From positions 1-64,000 of the forward strand of contig CAJUDS010000007.1 in the NCBI GenBank assembly GCA_910585345.1: DNA of 64,000 bases. Direction: 5' to 3'. Shown here in pieces: positions 33,796 through 43,259 of this stretch; the stretch's first letter is position 1; each line of letters starts with the position of its first letter. The DNA comes from an uncultured Lachnospiraceae bacterium. GTDB lineage: Bacteria; Bacillota; Clostridia; Lachnospirales; Lachnospiraceae. The notes beneath the pieces are model-generated. The model made no database searches, was not told the DNA's origin, and saw only the letters and a list, made by a program, of their open reading frames with translations. The translations under genes and the position numbers were made by a program.

Positions 33796-34110
33796 CTATT
33801 CCCTGAATGTCCCGCAGGCTGTCTGCCCGCATTCGCATGCTCCTTTTCCTGCAATATCGACATGTTCCGCATGGCATTTATAATTTGTATTATACATACA
33901 ATTACATGCCTCACAGTCAATGCTGATCGTTCTGCAGGGATGCTCCAAAGCGCTGACGTAAGAGTCTCCTGCTCTTCTTGCCGAAAAGCTTTCGCAGCAT
34001 GTATCGTCTTTTCGGTCGGCATGCTTCCCTCCTATCATAATATCGCCTTTGCAGCAGCTCTGGTTTTTGTTGTATACACAATTTTCCGCGCGACAGTCTA
34101 ATTGAGCCAT
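33796..34110 (-). CDS. DUF1540 cysteine-rich protein
   Basis: A 104-residue protein with two DUF1540-like Cys clusters: LDCRAENCVYNKNQSCC with a second Cys pair near residue 39, and IDCEACNCMYNTNYKC with CECGQTACGTF near the C-terminus. The family is small, metal-binding-like and common in spore-forming Clostridia; no function is established. AAAGGAG precedes the ATG at good spacing. There is no signal peptide. It is monocistronic with its own terminator. Confidence 0.85.
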   Translation of the reverse strand: MAQLDCRAENCVYNKNQSCCKGDIMIGGKHADRKDDTCCESFSARRAGDSYVSALEHPCRTISIDCEACNCMYNTNYKCHAEHVDIAGKGACECGQTACGTFRE

Positions 34111-34423
34111 ATGTTTTTCTCCTTTCCCTGATTTTGTTTCCCAGGAGGCGTTGCGTATCTCTTTTCCATCCGCCTCCTATCCTGTGCCTTTTTTAGTATG
34201 CCTCTTCTCTTTTTTTATTATTCCTTTGCAGGCAAACCCTCTTTTCCGAAACCGTACAGAAAGCATCCGGCAGATTCAAAAATTTGACCCAGGCATTTGC
34301 ATCATCCGCAAAATCAAAAGAAAAGCCCCTGAAACCGGCATAGGCACAGTCCCAAAGGCTTTTTTAGGGGAGGATAAGTATTTCGTATCTTCTGTAAAAG
34401 TTTAATCAAAGGAGGGGGTCCAT
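34111..34423. other. Intergenic region upstream of the DUF1540 gene
   Basis: No confident gene. A hairpin of AAAAGCC with GGCTTTTTT (about 34318-34366), partly extended by CCCCT/AGGGG, could be a terminator-like structure for plus-strand transcription. The rest shows no clear feature. Confidence 0.4.
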
Positions 34424-34504
34424 TTGATTAATCATAGTATGACCCGGTATTTTACCGTTTATACATCCAATCAAAAAAATTTTTCAATTTTTGTAAAGTC
34501 TTAA
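34424..34504 (+). CDS. Possible 26-residue small ORF with TTG start
   Basis: A short ORF, MINHSMTRYFTVYTSN followed by ten further residues, starting at TTG 5 nt after a strong GGAGGGGG purine run. The run itself lies inside an AATCAAA/TTTGATT inverted repeat that could hide the site. The peptide is uncharged to weakly basic and not recognised. An internal ATG at codon 6 is too far from the run. Evidence is limited to the ribosome-binding site, so it may be spurious. Confidence 0.25.
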   Translation: MINHSMTRYFTVYTSNQKNFSIFVKS

Positions 34505-34752
34505 AACAACGCGGTGAAAAGCGCGTTTGCGCAGAATGTGAACACCCGGTGTGTGAGTGTTCTGTCTGTACAAAATCCCGGTATTATTTTGTTTGTGAAT
34601 AAATGGGGTAACTTGAAAAATTGATTTCCATGCGAAAAAGCTTCTGCATATGGACAGAAAAATGAATTTGTTATATAATGTGCGGAGAGATCGACAAACA
34701 AACGCTGCAAGGCAGATCAGTACGACTATGATTGATAAAAGGGGTAATGAAA

Positions 34753-35259
34753 ATGGCATTATTACAACAATGGAGAAACAAAGCATATGATGAAAAAGCG
34801 AACAAAGGGGATCTGCAGAGATTGTGGTCCGCATATTTCCAAAAAGAAAAGGAGATCTACGCCCAGCTTCTGAAAAACCCTGACGAAACAGTGGAAGGCA
34901 CTGTCAGCGAACTGGCTGATAAATACAATATAGATCTTATGACGATGACCGGTTTTCTGGACGGGATTAACGACAGCCTCAAAGAAGCCAATCCCATCGA
35001 AGAGATGGACGAAAACACTCATGTTACGCTGGGATTTGACAAAGAACTTCTATATAAAAATATGGTAGGGGCCGGCGCCGACTGGTTGTACGAACTGGAA
35101 GAATGGAATGCTATTTTTGACGAGGAAAAAAGAAAGGCCCTCTATAAAGAGCAAAAATCATCCACTACCATCGTGAAAGGCGACAAAGTTTATCCTAACG
35201 ATCCTTGTCCATGCGGCAGCGGAAAGAAATATAAAAAATGTTGTGGAAAAAACAAATAG
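34753..35259 (+). CDS. SEC-C motif protein
   Basis: A 168-residue acidic, largely helical protein ending in a SEC-C zinc-binding motif, NDPCPCGSGKKYKKCCGKNK, like the C-terminus of SecA. The first 140 residues show no domain I recognise (DUF-type, several Trp/Tyr positions). The start MALLQQW was chosen because AAGGGG lies 8 nt upstream; two slightly earlier starts are too close to it. Many Clostridia carry such stand-alone SEC-C proteins; a role in ribosome or SecB-like binding is speculative. Confidence 0.85.
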   Translation: MALLQQWRNKAYDEKANKGDLQRLWSAYFQKEKEIYAQLLKNPDETVEGTVSELADKYNIDLMTMTGFLDGINDSLKEANPIEEMDENTHVTLGFDKELLYKNMVGAGADWLYELEEWNAIFDEEKRKALYKEQKSSTTIVKGDKVYPNDPCPCGSGKKYKKCCGKNK

Positions 35260-35307
35260 CATATATGCTTTATCCTATTTTCCTGCGAAAAAAATAATCG
35301 GTAAAGC

Positions 35308-35348
35308 ATGAAAAAGACAGGTATCGGCGAAGGCTTTCTGCCTGTCTT
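35308..35348 (+). terminator. Terminator of the SEC-C gene
   Basis: AAAAAGACAGG, a 19-nt loop, CCTGTCTTTTT, about 50 bp after the stop codon. Confidence 0.85.
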
Positions 35349-35384
35349 TTTCGTTTTATCCGGTTGGCTCGCCAATAACTTTAC

Positions 35385-35424
35385 GAAATAACGAAACGGC
35401 ACAGCCCATCGGCTGTACCGTTCC
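35385..35424 (-). terminator. Possible nagB terminator
   Basis: On the minus strand AACGGTACAGCC pairs with GGCTGTGCCGTT (one mismatch) over a GATG loop; the following sequence is only moderately T-rich. It lies about 37 bp beyond the nagB stop. Confidence 0.6.
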
Positions 35425-35460
35425 CCGAAATGTTCTCTTATAGGACCCGCACGCACTGCT

Positions 35461-36189
35461 TTAAGGAATCAAAGCCAGCGCTTCCTCATCCCCTACCAGT
35501 GTTACATTGTTGTGAAGCTGAAGCACAGAAGCCGGAACACGCGGCGTACAAGGGCCAAAAAACGCCTCTTTTACGATCTCCGCTTTGGACGCCCCGCTTA
35601 CGACCACAACAATCTTCTTTGCCTGCATGATAGTCTTAATCCCCATCGTATACGCCTGCTTTGGCACCTCGTCCATAGAAGCAAAAAAGCGGGAATTGGC
35701 GTCAATGGTACTCTTTGCCAGCTTGACGCAATGGGTTTCTTTTTCAAACTCCGTGCCCGGCTCATTGAAGCCGATATGTCCATTATGCCCGAGGCCAAGA
35801 AGCTGCAAATCAATACCGCCCGCACGGCGTATAATCTCATTATACGAAGCGCATGCCTTTTCCGAATCCGGCTCCAGGCCATCAGGCACGTACGTATTTT
35901 CCGGTTTGATGTTAATGTGTTTAAAAAGATGTTCATTCATGAAATAGCGATAGCTCTGGTCATTTTCGGGGGAAAGCCCTTTGTATTCGTCCAGATTAAT
36001 GCTTGTAACCTGCGAAAAATCCAGATCGCCTTTGTCATACCAGCGGATTAACTGATCATAAGTCCCAATAGGGGTCGAACCGGTAGCCAAACCCAATACG
36101 CAGTTGGGTTTAATAATCACCTGCGCGGAAATAATGTTCGCTGCCATACGGCTCATGTGGTAGTAATCAATCGCTTTCACAATCTGCAT
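35461..36189 (-). CDS. nagB: Glucosamine-6-phosphate deaminase
   Basis: Converts glucosamine-6-phosphate to fructose-6-phosphate and ammonia, feeding amino sugars into glycolysis. The 242-residue length matches NagB. Motifs are LGLATGSTPIGTYDQL near residue 33, SINLDEYKGL with catalytic Asp near 66, and GLGHNGHIGFNEPG near 132. No nagA or amino-sugar importer is adjacent, so it is probably expressed alone. Its terminator-like hairpin lies at 35385-35424. Confidence 0.95.
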   Translation of the reverse strand: MQIVKAIDYYHMSRMAANIISAQVIIKPNCVLGLATGSTPIGTYDQLIRWYDKGDLDFSQVTSINLDEYKGLSPENDQSYRYFMNEHLFKHINIKPENTYVPDGLEPDSEKACASYNEIIRRAGGIDLQLLGLGHNGHIGFNEPGTEFEKETHCVKLAKSTIDANSRFFASMDEVPKQAYTMGIKTIMQAKKIVVVVSGASKAEIVKEAFFGPCTPRVPASVLQLHNNVTLVGDEEALALIP

Positions 36190-36403
36190 AATAAAATCCT
36201 CCTGTACATTTACTATATCCCTCTTATTATCGTATCATACTATGAGAAAAGTACAAGTTTTTTTTACATTTATTTCCGTCTCAATCCAGAACGTGTTACC
36301 TTTCACACCCACGTCAGATTTCGCATCCCATGCAGGTATCCGTATGAAATCATGGCAGTGGTGAAACATACTTGACGGATTTTTAAAATCCGTATCCTTT
36401 TCC

Positions 36404-36433
36404 TTGCATTTACGTTGTTCTGCGGTGTATAGT
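36404..36433 (+). promoter_or_regulatory. Promoter of the small membrane protein gene
   Basis: TTGCAT (36404-36409), 18-bp spacer, TATAGT (36428-36433), about 48 bp before the ATG at 36481. The interval between nagB and this promoter holds a GGATTTTTAAAATCC palindrome and nothing else recognisable. Confidence 0.6.
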
Positions 36434-36480
36434 TGACACAGACATGGCTTACACAACACCTGCCGGAGAGGAAATGATTT

Positions 36481-36669
36481 ATGAAAAATAAGAAAAGAGC
36501 CGCCGTCGCCATTGCCGCCGTCGTTCTGCTCGTATTCCTGTATATCGCCACACTGATTTTTGCATTTCTCAGCATCCCTGGATGGGAGAAACTATTCCGG
36601 GCGAGTCTGGGCGCTACGATTGCCATACCCATTCTGGCATGGATCCTGCTTCTGCTATATAAGAAGTAA
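36481..36669 (+). CDS. Small two-helix membrane protein
   Basis: A 62-residue protein with a positively charged N-terminus (MKNKKRAA) and two hydrophobic helices (about 8-30 and 42-59) joined by a short polar loop. AGAGG lies upstream of the ATG, and a sigma-A-like promoter is visible at 36404. I do not recognise a family. The minus-strand ORF covering its end shows no ribosome-binding site and is considered spurious. Confidence 0.65.
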   Translation: MKNKKRAAVAIAAVVLLVFLYIATLIFAFLSIPGWEKLFRASLGATIAIPILAWILLLLYKK

Positions 36670-36808
36670 ATAGCAGCCGGAAATGATCGGCGGCATGGAG
36701 CACATTGGCAGATGTAACGCCAACAATATCCAGACCCTCATGGGTATGCACAATTGCTTTTATTGTGATAAACAGCGTATCTTTTTCCATAAGCCAAGAA
36801 ATCATTCG

Positions 36809-37423
36809 TTATTTTACACCCAGCTTTTCCAGGGCAATAACCGCCTCTTCTTTCGTGGTAAATACAATACCGTGCATGCCTTCCTTTTCAGCGGCTTCTA
36901 TATTAGCCGGTGTATCATCGAGAAAAACGCATTCCTCCGGTATCAGATCATATCTTTCCATCAAAAGCCTGTAAATTTCGGGCTGTGGTTTAATCAGCTT
37001 TTCTTCACAGGACAATATCCCGCCGTCCATATAGGGAAAGAAATCCAGGGCATGCGCGCATTCTCTTCCCGCTTTGTAGGAAAAATTAGAGAGAAAATAT
37101 ACCTGATACCCTTTCTGTTTCAATTCCTGAATCCAAGGAATCGCATAATCCGCTTTTTCCACCAGCCCGCCTAAATCATCCATCATCTGACGGATCTCTT
37201 TCTCCACACCGGGATCATTGGCTACCAGCAGATTTTCTACTTCTTCGTCACTCAGCACGCCTCTGTCAAACTCATTCCATTCATTGCTTTTTACCGTAGC
37301 ATTGATCACACGTATACAGACTTCCTCCGAAAAGCCAAAACTATGTATATGCTTATGCCACGTAAAATACGTCAATACATTCCCAATATCAAAAATAACA
37401 TTCCTGATCTTTGTTTTTTCCAT
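36809..37423 (-). CDS. HAD-family hydrolase (YihX-like)
   Basis: A 204-residue HAD-IA phosphatase. Motif I is VIFDIGNVLTYF, with Gly-Asn after the nucleophile Asp as in E. coli YihX (glucose-1-phosphate phosphatase). Motif II is FLSNFS, the motif III Lys is in KPQPEIYRLL, and motif IV is VFLDDTPANIEAA. The substrate is probably a small phosphorylated sugar or nucleotide but not determined here. Its first 35 bp overlap the end of the LysR gene, so the two are translationally coupled. Confidence 0.88.
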   Translation of the reverse strand: MEKTKIRNVIFDIGNVLTYFTWHKHIHSFGFSEEVCIRVINATVKSNEWNEFDRGVLSDEEVENLLVANDPGVEKEIRQMMDDLGGLVEKADYAIPWIQELKQKGYQVYFLSNFSYKAGRECAHALDFFPYMDGGILSCEEKLIKPQPEIYRLLMERYDLIPEECVFLDDTPANIEAAEKEGMHGIVFTTKEEAVIALEKLGVK

Positions 37424-38321
37424 CTTCTTTTTTTCCTTCCTCTTTTTGCAGCAGAGCCAGTAAATTTTCCGCCGCTGTCGGCAGCGGATTTTTCGGTCTG
37501 GTCACAACGCAGAACCGCCGGCCCGGTATCTTCTTATTAAACCGCAGTTCAAACAGTGTACCCGCCGCGAGCTGTTCTCTGGCAAAGTCTTTCATCACAC
37601 TGCCAACGCCCAGATTCCGCAGGGCAAATTGTACAATCATATCGCTCGTGGCAAGCTCAAATTCCGGACGAAGCTCCACCCCGTTTTTTTGCAGGTAGCT
37701 GTCCATATAGGTCCTTGTGCTCGTATTCTGCGCCAGAGAAATAATCGGCAGCCGTTCCAGCTCCTGCAAATCCAGTGTCTTATGCTTATAAGAAATGAAC
37801 CGCCGGCCCGCCACAAAGATATCCTCAATTTCCCTGACAGGCTGCACATGCATTGTCTCATCCACCGAAAACGGTGTGCTGACCACGCCGAAATCAATTT
37901 GCCCCGCTTCCAGATAAGACAATGTTTCCGGCGTAGGGGCATTGGAAATCGTAACTTTGATACCGGGATATTTTTCATGAAAAATTTCCAGATACGGCAA
38001 CAGATAAAACTGCAGCGTCATATCGCTGGCCCCGATCCGTATTTCTCCCAGTTCCAGATTCATCATCTGCTGCAGCAGCTTTTCTCCCAGCAGAATCTGC
38101 TCGTATCCTTTTGCCACATAAGAATATAACAGTTCCCCTTCCCGTGTCAAACAGATTCCTCTGGCGCTGCGTATAAAAAGTCTGGCTCCCGTAGCCTGTT
38201 CCAATTGTTTCATGCTCTGGCTGACCGCAGGCTGTGAGATAGAAAGCTTCTGCGCCGCCATTGTCAGGCTGCCATATTTTGCCGCATAATAGAACACTTT
38301 ATAATATTCAAGATTGTTCAT
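37389..38321 (-). CDS. LysR-family transcriptional regulator
   Basis: A 310-residue LysR regulator. The N-terminal HTH contains SLTMAAQKLSISQPAVSQSM, followed by the linker helix LEQATGARLF and the two-lobed effector domain (about 90-295). The start MNNLEYYKVF follows a GAGG site and matches usual LysR N-termini; a longer reading adds seven residues. It is divergent from the plus-strand HAD gene at 38382 with a 60-bp gap, which probably contains its operator, and overlaps the downstream HAD gene. Confidence 0.92.
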   Translation of the reverse strand: MNNLEYYKVFYYAAKYGSLTMAAQKLSISQPAVSQSMKQLEQATGARLFIRSARGICLTREGELLYSYVAKGYEQILLGEKLLQQMMNLELGEIRIGASDMTLQFYLLPYLEIFHEKYPGIKVTISNAPTPETLSYLEAGQIDFGVVSTPFSVDETMHVQPVREIEDIFVAGRRFISYKHKTLDLQELERLPIISLAQNTSTRTYMDSYLQKNGVELRPEFELATSDMIVQFALRNLGVGSVMKDFAREQLAAGTLFELRFNKKIPGRRFCVVTRPKNPLPTAAENLLALLQKEEGKKEDGKNKDQECYF

Positions 38322-38381
38322 CCTTGCATCCCTCTTCTTCATCTGTTAAAATTTGATCAAACATAGGCAAGGAGACTTTTC

Positions 38382-39068
38382 ATGTACACGACAATTCTAT
38401 GGGATATTGACAATACGCTTCTCGATTTCAATGCATCCGAAAAATACGCCTTTGATGCCTGCATGATGCAGGCAGGCGTTACCCCCTCCGACCAGCTTCT
38501 GGCTGCATATTCCCGCATCAACCGCGCTTTCTGGAAAAGACTGGAACGGGGAGAAATCACAAAAGAAGTGCTGCTTAGACAACGCTTCGTCACTTTTTTT
38601 GAGACTGTGGGCATTCAGGACGTAGATGTAACGCTTTTTCAGAATACCTATCAAAAACTGTTGGGAAGCGTCTATTATTTCCTGGATGACTCCTACGCAC
38701 TCTGTCAAAAGCTCCATAAAACACACAGGCAGTATATCGTCACAAACGGTGTCGCTTCCACGCAGCGCAGTAAGCTCAGGCTGAGCGGTCTGGACCGGTG
38801 GATGAACGGTGTCTTTATTTCAGAAGAACTGCATGCCGAAAAACCGTCCCTCCGTTTTTTTGAACAAAGCTTTGCGCAAATCCCCGGATTTCAAAAAGAA
38901 GAAGCCATCATTATCGGTGACTCCCTCACAAGCGATATGCGCGGTGGCAGCCAGGCAGGTATTGCCTGCTGTTGGTATAATCCCGGCAACCTGCCTGTTC
39001 CCACCGATATCCGGCCGGACTATATCATCCGCAATTTATGGGAAGCGCTGCCCATCGTCAATCCCTAA
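38382..39068 (+). CDS. HAD-family 5'-nucleotidase (YjjG-like)
   Basis: A 228-residue HAD phosphatase with motif I TILWDIDNTLLDFNASE, an alpha-helical cap (about 18-85), motif II IVTNGVAST, the Lys of AEKPSLRFF and motif IV IIIGDSLTSDMRGG. The DIDNTLLDF motif matches the YjjG group of pyrimidine nucleotidases used in nucleotide house-cleaning. Its 3' end overlaps the convergent histidine kinase gene by 11 bp. It is transcribed divergently from the LysR regulator. Confidence 0.88.
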   Translation: MYTTILWDIDNTLLDFNASEKYAFDACMMQAGVTPSDQLLAAYSRINRAFWKRLERGEITKEVLLRQRFVTFFETVGIQDVDVTLFQNTYQKLLGSVYYFLDDSYALCQKLHKTHRQYIVTNGVASTQRSKLRLSGLDRWMNGVFISEELHAEKPSLRFFEQSFAQIPGFQKEEAIIIGDSLTSDMRGGSQAGIACCWYNPGNLPVPTDIRPDYIIRNLWEALPIVNP

Positions 39069-41343
39069 GCTGCACCACATGTCCTGACATATCCTCTACC
39101 ACCTGCAGAAACTGCGGAATATGAATCGGTTTCGCCATATGTGCGTTCATACCGCACTCCATTGACTTCTTCCTGTCTTCCTCAAATGCATTGGCTGACA
39201 ATGCAACGATAGGAATCGCGGCCAGCTCCTGATTTTCAAGCTGCCGGATAGCTCTTGTGGCCGCATAACCATCCATCACCGGCATCTGTATATCCATCAG
39301 AATCAGATCATAATCACCCGGTCGGGAATTTTTCACTTTCTCTACCGCAATACTGCCGTCTGTGGCAGTATCCACCAAAAATCCAAAGTCCGTCAAAATT
39401 TCCACTTCTATTTCCAGGTTAATTTCATTGTCTTCTACAAGCAGGACGCGTCCGGGTGTCTGCAGCAATGCTTTCTCCGACTTCTCTTCCCGGTTCCCAG
39501 CCGCCTCGCTTTGCAGCCGCAGACTCAACGTGATCGTAAACCTGCTCCCCTGGCCCGGGACACTCGCCGCATCAATCGTCCCGCCCATCATCTCCACAAC
39601 GCTTTTGGCAATGGCCAGACCAAGTCCGGTACCCTGCACACCGCTCATTGTCGTATTTTTCTGCCGTTCAAACGGCTCGAAAATATGCTCCATAAAGCTT
39701 TCGCTGATGCCAATTCCCGTGTCCTCCACGATAAACTGATACGTGGCAAAGCCATGAGACACTTTCTGTTCTATCACGGAGATCGCAACGCTGCCCCCCG
39801 TCTCCGTGTATTTTACCGCGTTGCTTACCAGACGCAGCAAAAGCTGCACCAGATAATCTCTATTCCCATGCACGTCAGAATGCACAAGCTTATGCAGATC
39901 TAGTGAAAAAGCAAGTCCTTTTGCTTCTGCCTCGGGCTGCATAATATCCTGCACGCGCAGCGCAACTTCATGAAGATTACATACCGTTTCTTCCATCTGT
40001 ATCTTGTTGGCTTCCAGTCTGGAAAGTTCCAGCACATCATCCAGAAGATGCAGAAGCTGGCTGCTCGCCGTCTGAATCTTGCTCAGATAATCCGACAGTC
40101 TCTGCCTGTCGTCCATGTGCATTTTGGCCAGAGCCGTAAACCCGACAATCGCGTTCATCGGCGTCCGTATATCATGAGACATATTGGCTAAAAAGATATC
40201 TTTCACCATATTGGATATTTTCGTCTGTTCCAGAGCCTCTCCCAAAACCCGGTTTTGCTCCATCTCACGGCGGATCACATCATCAATATTTCTGCAGCCG
40301 ATCACTACCTGGGAGCCATTGGCCCCATTGCCCACGCTGACAACACAGAGCTGCAGATATTCCGTCTTTTCCCCGTTCACAATCCGGTAATTTACATGAT
40401 ATACCTTTTGCCTTGACAGCTCTTTCCGCACATAGCCGCAGTCAACAGCCCGCAAAAACAGTTCCTGGTCTTCCGGATGTACCCAGCGCCCAATATAGTC
40501 TGAAGAAAAACCGGCAAACTCACCGAAACTATATTCCTGATGATGCTGACGGAAACGGTCGCAAATCCGCCTGCTCAGCCGGTAAGTCTGAAAAATACAC
40601 GCTTCAAAGTCAACATAAAATATGGACTCATAATCAATGCTGAGTCCTTCGATCAGTTCCATACGCCGAAGCTGTTCCTGATGGGATAACTCAAGCCTTT
40701 TGTCATATGCGTCAATCTGACTGCGCAGTTTTCGTTCTTCCTGTTTTCTCTCCAACAGCAATGCGTCTTTTTCTTCTTGGCGCCGTCTGTATTTTTCCGT
40801 TGCGTCTCCTACAAACACATAAAATACATCCCCTGCGAAATCGCTGTGAATGAAGTGTCCGTAATCTTCCACCCAGCGTATGATCCCGCCTTTCTGGATA
40901 ATACGGTATTCCACATAATCCAGATCATACTGACTGGCTTCGATCTGCTCTTTGATACTTTCCTGTACCCTGTCCAAGTCTTCCGGATGTACAATTCCAA
41001 GAAAAGAATTGCCTGTCCATTCCTGAAATTCCTCCAGGGTCTGACAGTTAAACAACCGGACCATCGCCTTGTTGGCATAGATAATTTTAGCTTCTTCATC
41101 CGCGCGGTAAATAAAAAACCCGCCCGGCATCTCGTCCGTAATCTTCCTCGTTTCCAGTGCAGAATATTGAAGCGCAATATGTTCTATGCTTTTATACGCT
41201 GTCCGACCGGCAGAATTTTCCGTATCCTTCCCGGGAGTGTTTTCGCCGGATGATAAATGCGCAGCACAATTTTGCTCTTTTCCCAAAACTGCATCTCCCT
41301 TTCTTCCATTTCCATCCTTATCAATGGATTTCAACATTCGCAT
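39058..41343 (-). CDS. Hybrid sensor histidine kinase/response regulator
   Basis: A 761-residue protein without obvious membrane segments, hence probably cytoplasmic. It has an N-terminal PAS domain (about 70-185) ending in VFVGDATEKYRRRQEEKDALL, a coiled coil (185-230), a second PAS-like region (235-365), HisKA with phospho-acceptor NMSHDIRTPMNAIVG near 395, an ATPase domain with N box LVSNAVKYT and GTGLGLAIAKS, and a C-terminal receiver with ILMDIQMPVMDGY around 690. No HPt domain is present. The start is uncertain; an ATG two codons later fits its AGGA better. It stands alone, so the downstream target is unknown. Confidence 0.92.
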   Translation of the reverse strand: MRMLKSIDKDGNGRKGDAVLGKEQNCAAHLSSGENTPGKDTENSAGRTAYKSIEHIALQYSALETRKITDEMPGGFFIYRADEEAKIIYANKAMVRLFNCQTLEEFQEWTGNSFLGIVHPEDLDRVQESIKEQIEASQYDLDYVEYRIIQKGGIIRWVEDYGHFIHSDFAGDVFYVFVGDATEKYRRRQEEKDALLLERKQEERKLRSQIDAYDKRLELSHQEQLRRMELIEGLSIDYESIFYVDFEACIFQTYRLSRRICDRFRQHHQEYSFGEFAGFSSDYIGRWVHPEDQELFLRAVDCGYVRKELSRQKVYHVNYRIVNGEKTEYLQLCVVSVGNGANGSQVVIGCRNIDDVIRREMEQNRVLGEALEQTKISNMVKDIFLANMSHDIRTPMNAIVGFTALAKMHMDDRQRLSDYLSKIQTASSQLLHLLDDVLELSRLEANKIQMEETVCNLHEVALRVQDIMQPEAEAKGLAFSLDLHKLVHSDVHGNRDYLVQLLLRLVSNAVKYTETGGSVAISVIEQKVSHGFATYQFIVEDTGIGISESFMEHIFEPFERQKNTTMSGVQGTGLGLAIAKSVVEMMGGTIDAASVPGQGSRFTITLSLRLQSEAAGNREEKSEKALLQTPGRVLLVEDNEINLEIEVEILTDFGFLVDTATDGSIAVEKVKNSRPGDYDLILMDIQMPVMDGYAATRAIRQLENQELAAIPIVALSANAFEEDRKKSMECGMNAHMAKPIHIPQFLQVVEDMSGHVVQLRD

Positions 41344-41491
41344 CCTAGCAGGTAATCATAAACTACCCATATCAGACGATACATTTATCATAACATTTTT
41401 TGCGCTTTTTGTCATCAGGCATCCGATTTTTCACACGGAAATCAATTTTTCGTTTTTGTACACAAATAATTGATCTCCGTGGTCTTTTCAT

Positions 41492-41902
41492 ACGACAAAC
41501 GCATGAATGAACAAATTGTAAACATTTGTACAACAGCCATAGGGAGCGCCCATCTGTCAAATTGACAGTTTCCGTATCAGCTCCTGCCTGGTTCTGCGCA
41601 GTTTTCAGATAAAAGAATTTGTCAGGATTTCGCAAGATAAATCATTCACACACCGGGCAAAAGTACAATTTCGCGAATTTGTATGCCATTTTCGGACAAG
41701 GATGTCCGCCACTGTCATACAAATTTGCGAAAACTGTCTTTTTTACGGTGCATGTCATTGATTTATTTTGCGAAATCGAAAGTAAAGTATTGTCCTGAAA
41801 AACTGCGCAGACTGCCGGGCATACGCACAGAAATTATGCCGGGCAGTACCCAGGACAACCGATTTTAAATATTCATAGAATGTTAACACATACGTTTGTC
41901 TT
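41492..41902 (-). repeat. Dispersed palindromic repeat, copy R4 (A, short B, C, D)
   Basis: Both ends carry the terminal motif: ACGACAAACGCATGAATG at the left and, on the opposite strand, GACAAACGTATGTGTTAAC at the right. A 217-nt nested C hairpin spans 41594-41810. The B module is reduced to its arms, TGCCGGGCATACGCACAG followed directly by AAATTATGCCGGGCAG, as if its interior had been deleted cleanly. It fills most of the gap between the histidine kinase and purA. Confidence 0.88.
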
Positions 41903-41926
41903 GGTTTTTCCGCCTGGCAGACGCAT

Positions 41927-43201
41927 TTATCTGTAAATGATATCTTCCCTGCCGGGACCATTGCTGACCATCGTAATGGGATAGCCGATCTGTTCTTCAA
42001 TAAACTCCACATAATTCCGGCAGTTTTCCGGCAGCTCTTCATAGCTGCGAATGCCACGGATATCTGTCTTCCAGCCCGGCAGAGATTTCAGTACGGGCTT
42101 TGCCCTCCCCAGTTTTGCGGTCACAGGGAAATCTCTCGTCACCTCGCCGTCGATTTCATAGCCCACGCATACGGGAATTTCATCCAAATATCCCAGCACA
42201 TCCAGTACGGTAAACGCCACATCTGTCGTACCCTGCAGACGGCATCCATATTTGGAAGCTACACAGTCAAACCACCCCATACGTCTGGGCCTTCCTGTTG
42301 TAGCGCCAAATTCCCCACCGTCTCCACCGCGTCTGCGAAGCTCATCCGCCTGTTCGCCAAAGATTTCCGATACGAAAGCGCCCGCGCCAACCGCCGAAGA
42401 GTAAGCCTTGCATACCGTAATGATCTGTTTGATCTCATAAGGAGGAATACCTGCGCCGACAGCGCCATACGCCGCCAGTGTGGAGGACGATGTAACCATA
42501 GGATAAATACCATGATCCGGATCTTTGAGTGTGCCAAGCTGCCCTTCCAGCAGAATATTTTTTCCCTCCCGCACTGCCTTGTCCAGATATACGGATACAT
42601 CGGCCACATACGGCGCGATCATATCTCTGTACGTCCGCAGCGTAGCCGTAAGCTGCGCCGGATCAAGCAGCGGTTTATGATACAGATGCGCCAGAAGTAC
42701 GTTTTTCATCTCGCATACCCTGGCCGCCTTTTCCTCCAACAGCGCATCGTCAAAAAGTTCACTGACCTGAAATCCGGTTTTCGCATATTTATCAGAATAA
42801 AAGGGCGCAATCCCTGATTTCGTCGAGCCAAAAGATTTTCCGCCCAGACGTTCTTCTTCGTACTGGTCAAATAGAATATGATATGGCATTACAATCTGCG
42901 CCCTGTCGGACACAAGAATCTGCGGAACGGGCACGCCCCTGTCCGTAACGGCTTTGATCTCCTCCACCAGCACCGGAATATTCAAAGCCACACCATTTCC
43001 AATCACATTTACCGTATGCCCATAAAACACACCTGAGGGCAGTGTATGCAGCGCGAACTTCCCATAATGGTTTACAATGGTATGGCCTGCATTGGCGCCG
43101 CCCTGAAAACGAACGATAATATCCGCTTTTTGTGCAAGCATATCCGTAATTTTACCTTTTCCTTCATCTCCCCAATTTGCTCCTACAACTGCTTTTACCA
43201 T
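41927..43201 (-). CDS. purA: Adenylosuccinate synthetase
   Basis: Catalyses the GTP-dependent joining of IMP and aspartate, the first committed step to AMP. It is 424 residues, standard length. Family motifs are VVGANWGDEGKGKITDML at the N-terminus, GGANAGHTIV with the catalytic His near residue 42, GTTDVAFTVLDVLGYL near 330, and NGPGREDIIYR at the C-terminus. Repeat R4 lies immediately downstream. No other purine gene is adjacent. Confidence 0.96.
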   Translation of the reverse strand: MVKAVVGANWGDEGKGKITDMLAQKADIIVRFQGGANAGHTIVNHYGKFALHTLPSGVFYGHTVNVIGNGVALNIPVLVEEIKAVTDRGVPVPQILVSDRAQIVMPYHILFDQYEEERLGGKSFGSTKSGIAPFYSDKYAKTGFQVSELFDDALLEEKAARVCEMKNVLLAHLYHKPLLDPAQLTATLRTYRDMIAPYVADVSVYLDKAVREGKNILLEGQLGTLKDPDHGIYPMVTSSSTLAAYGAVGAGIPPYEIKQIITVCKAYSSAVGAGAFVSEIFGEQADELRRRGGDGGEFGATTGRPRRMGWFDCVASKYGCRLQGTTDVAFTVLDVLGYLDEIPVCVGYEIDGEVTRDFPVTAKLGRAKPVLKSLPGWKTDIRGIRSYEELPENCRNYVEFIEEQIGYPITMVSNGPGREDIIYR

Positions 43202-43259
43202 TTCTTCCGGCTCCTCTCAAACTCTTCCTCAATTTACCATACACAAATCCCGTATATGA

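Noticed and set aside
36614..36805. A minus-strand 63-codon ORF after the HAD gene
   Set aside because: No ribosome-binding site, overlaps the better supported small membrane protein gene, and shows no recognised family.
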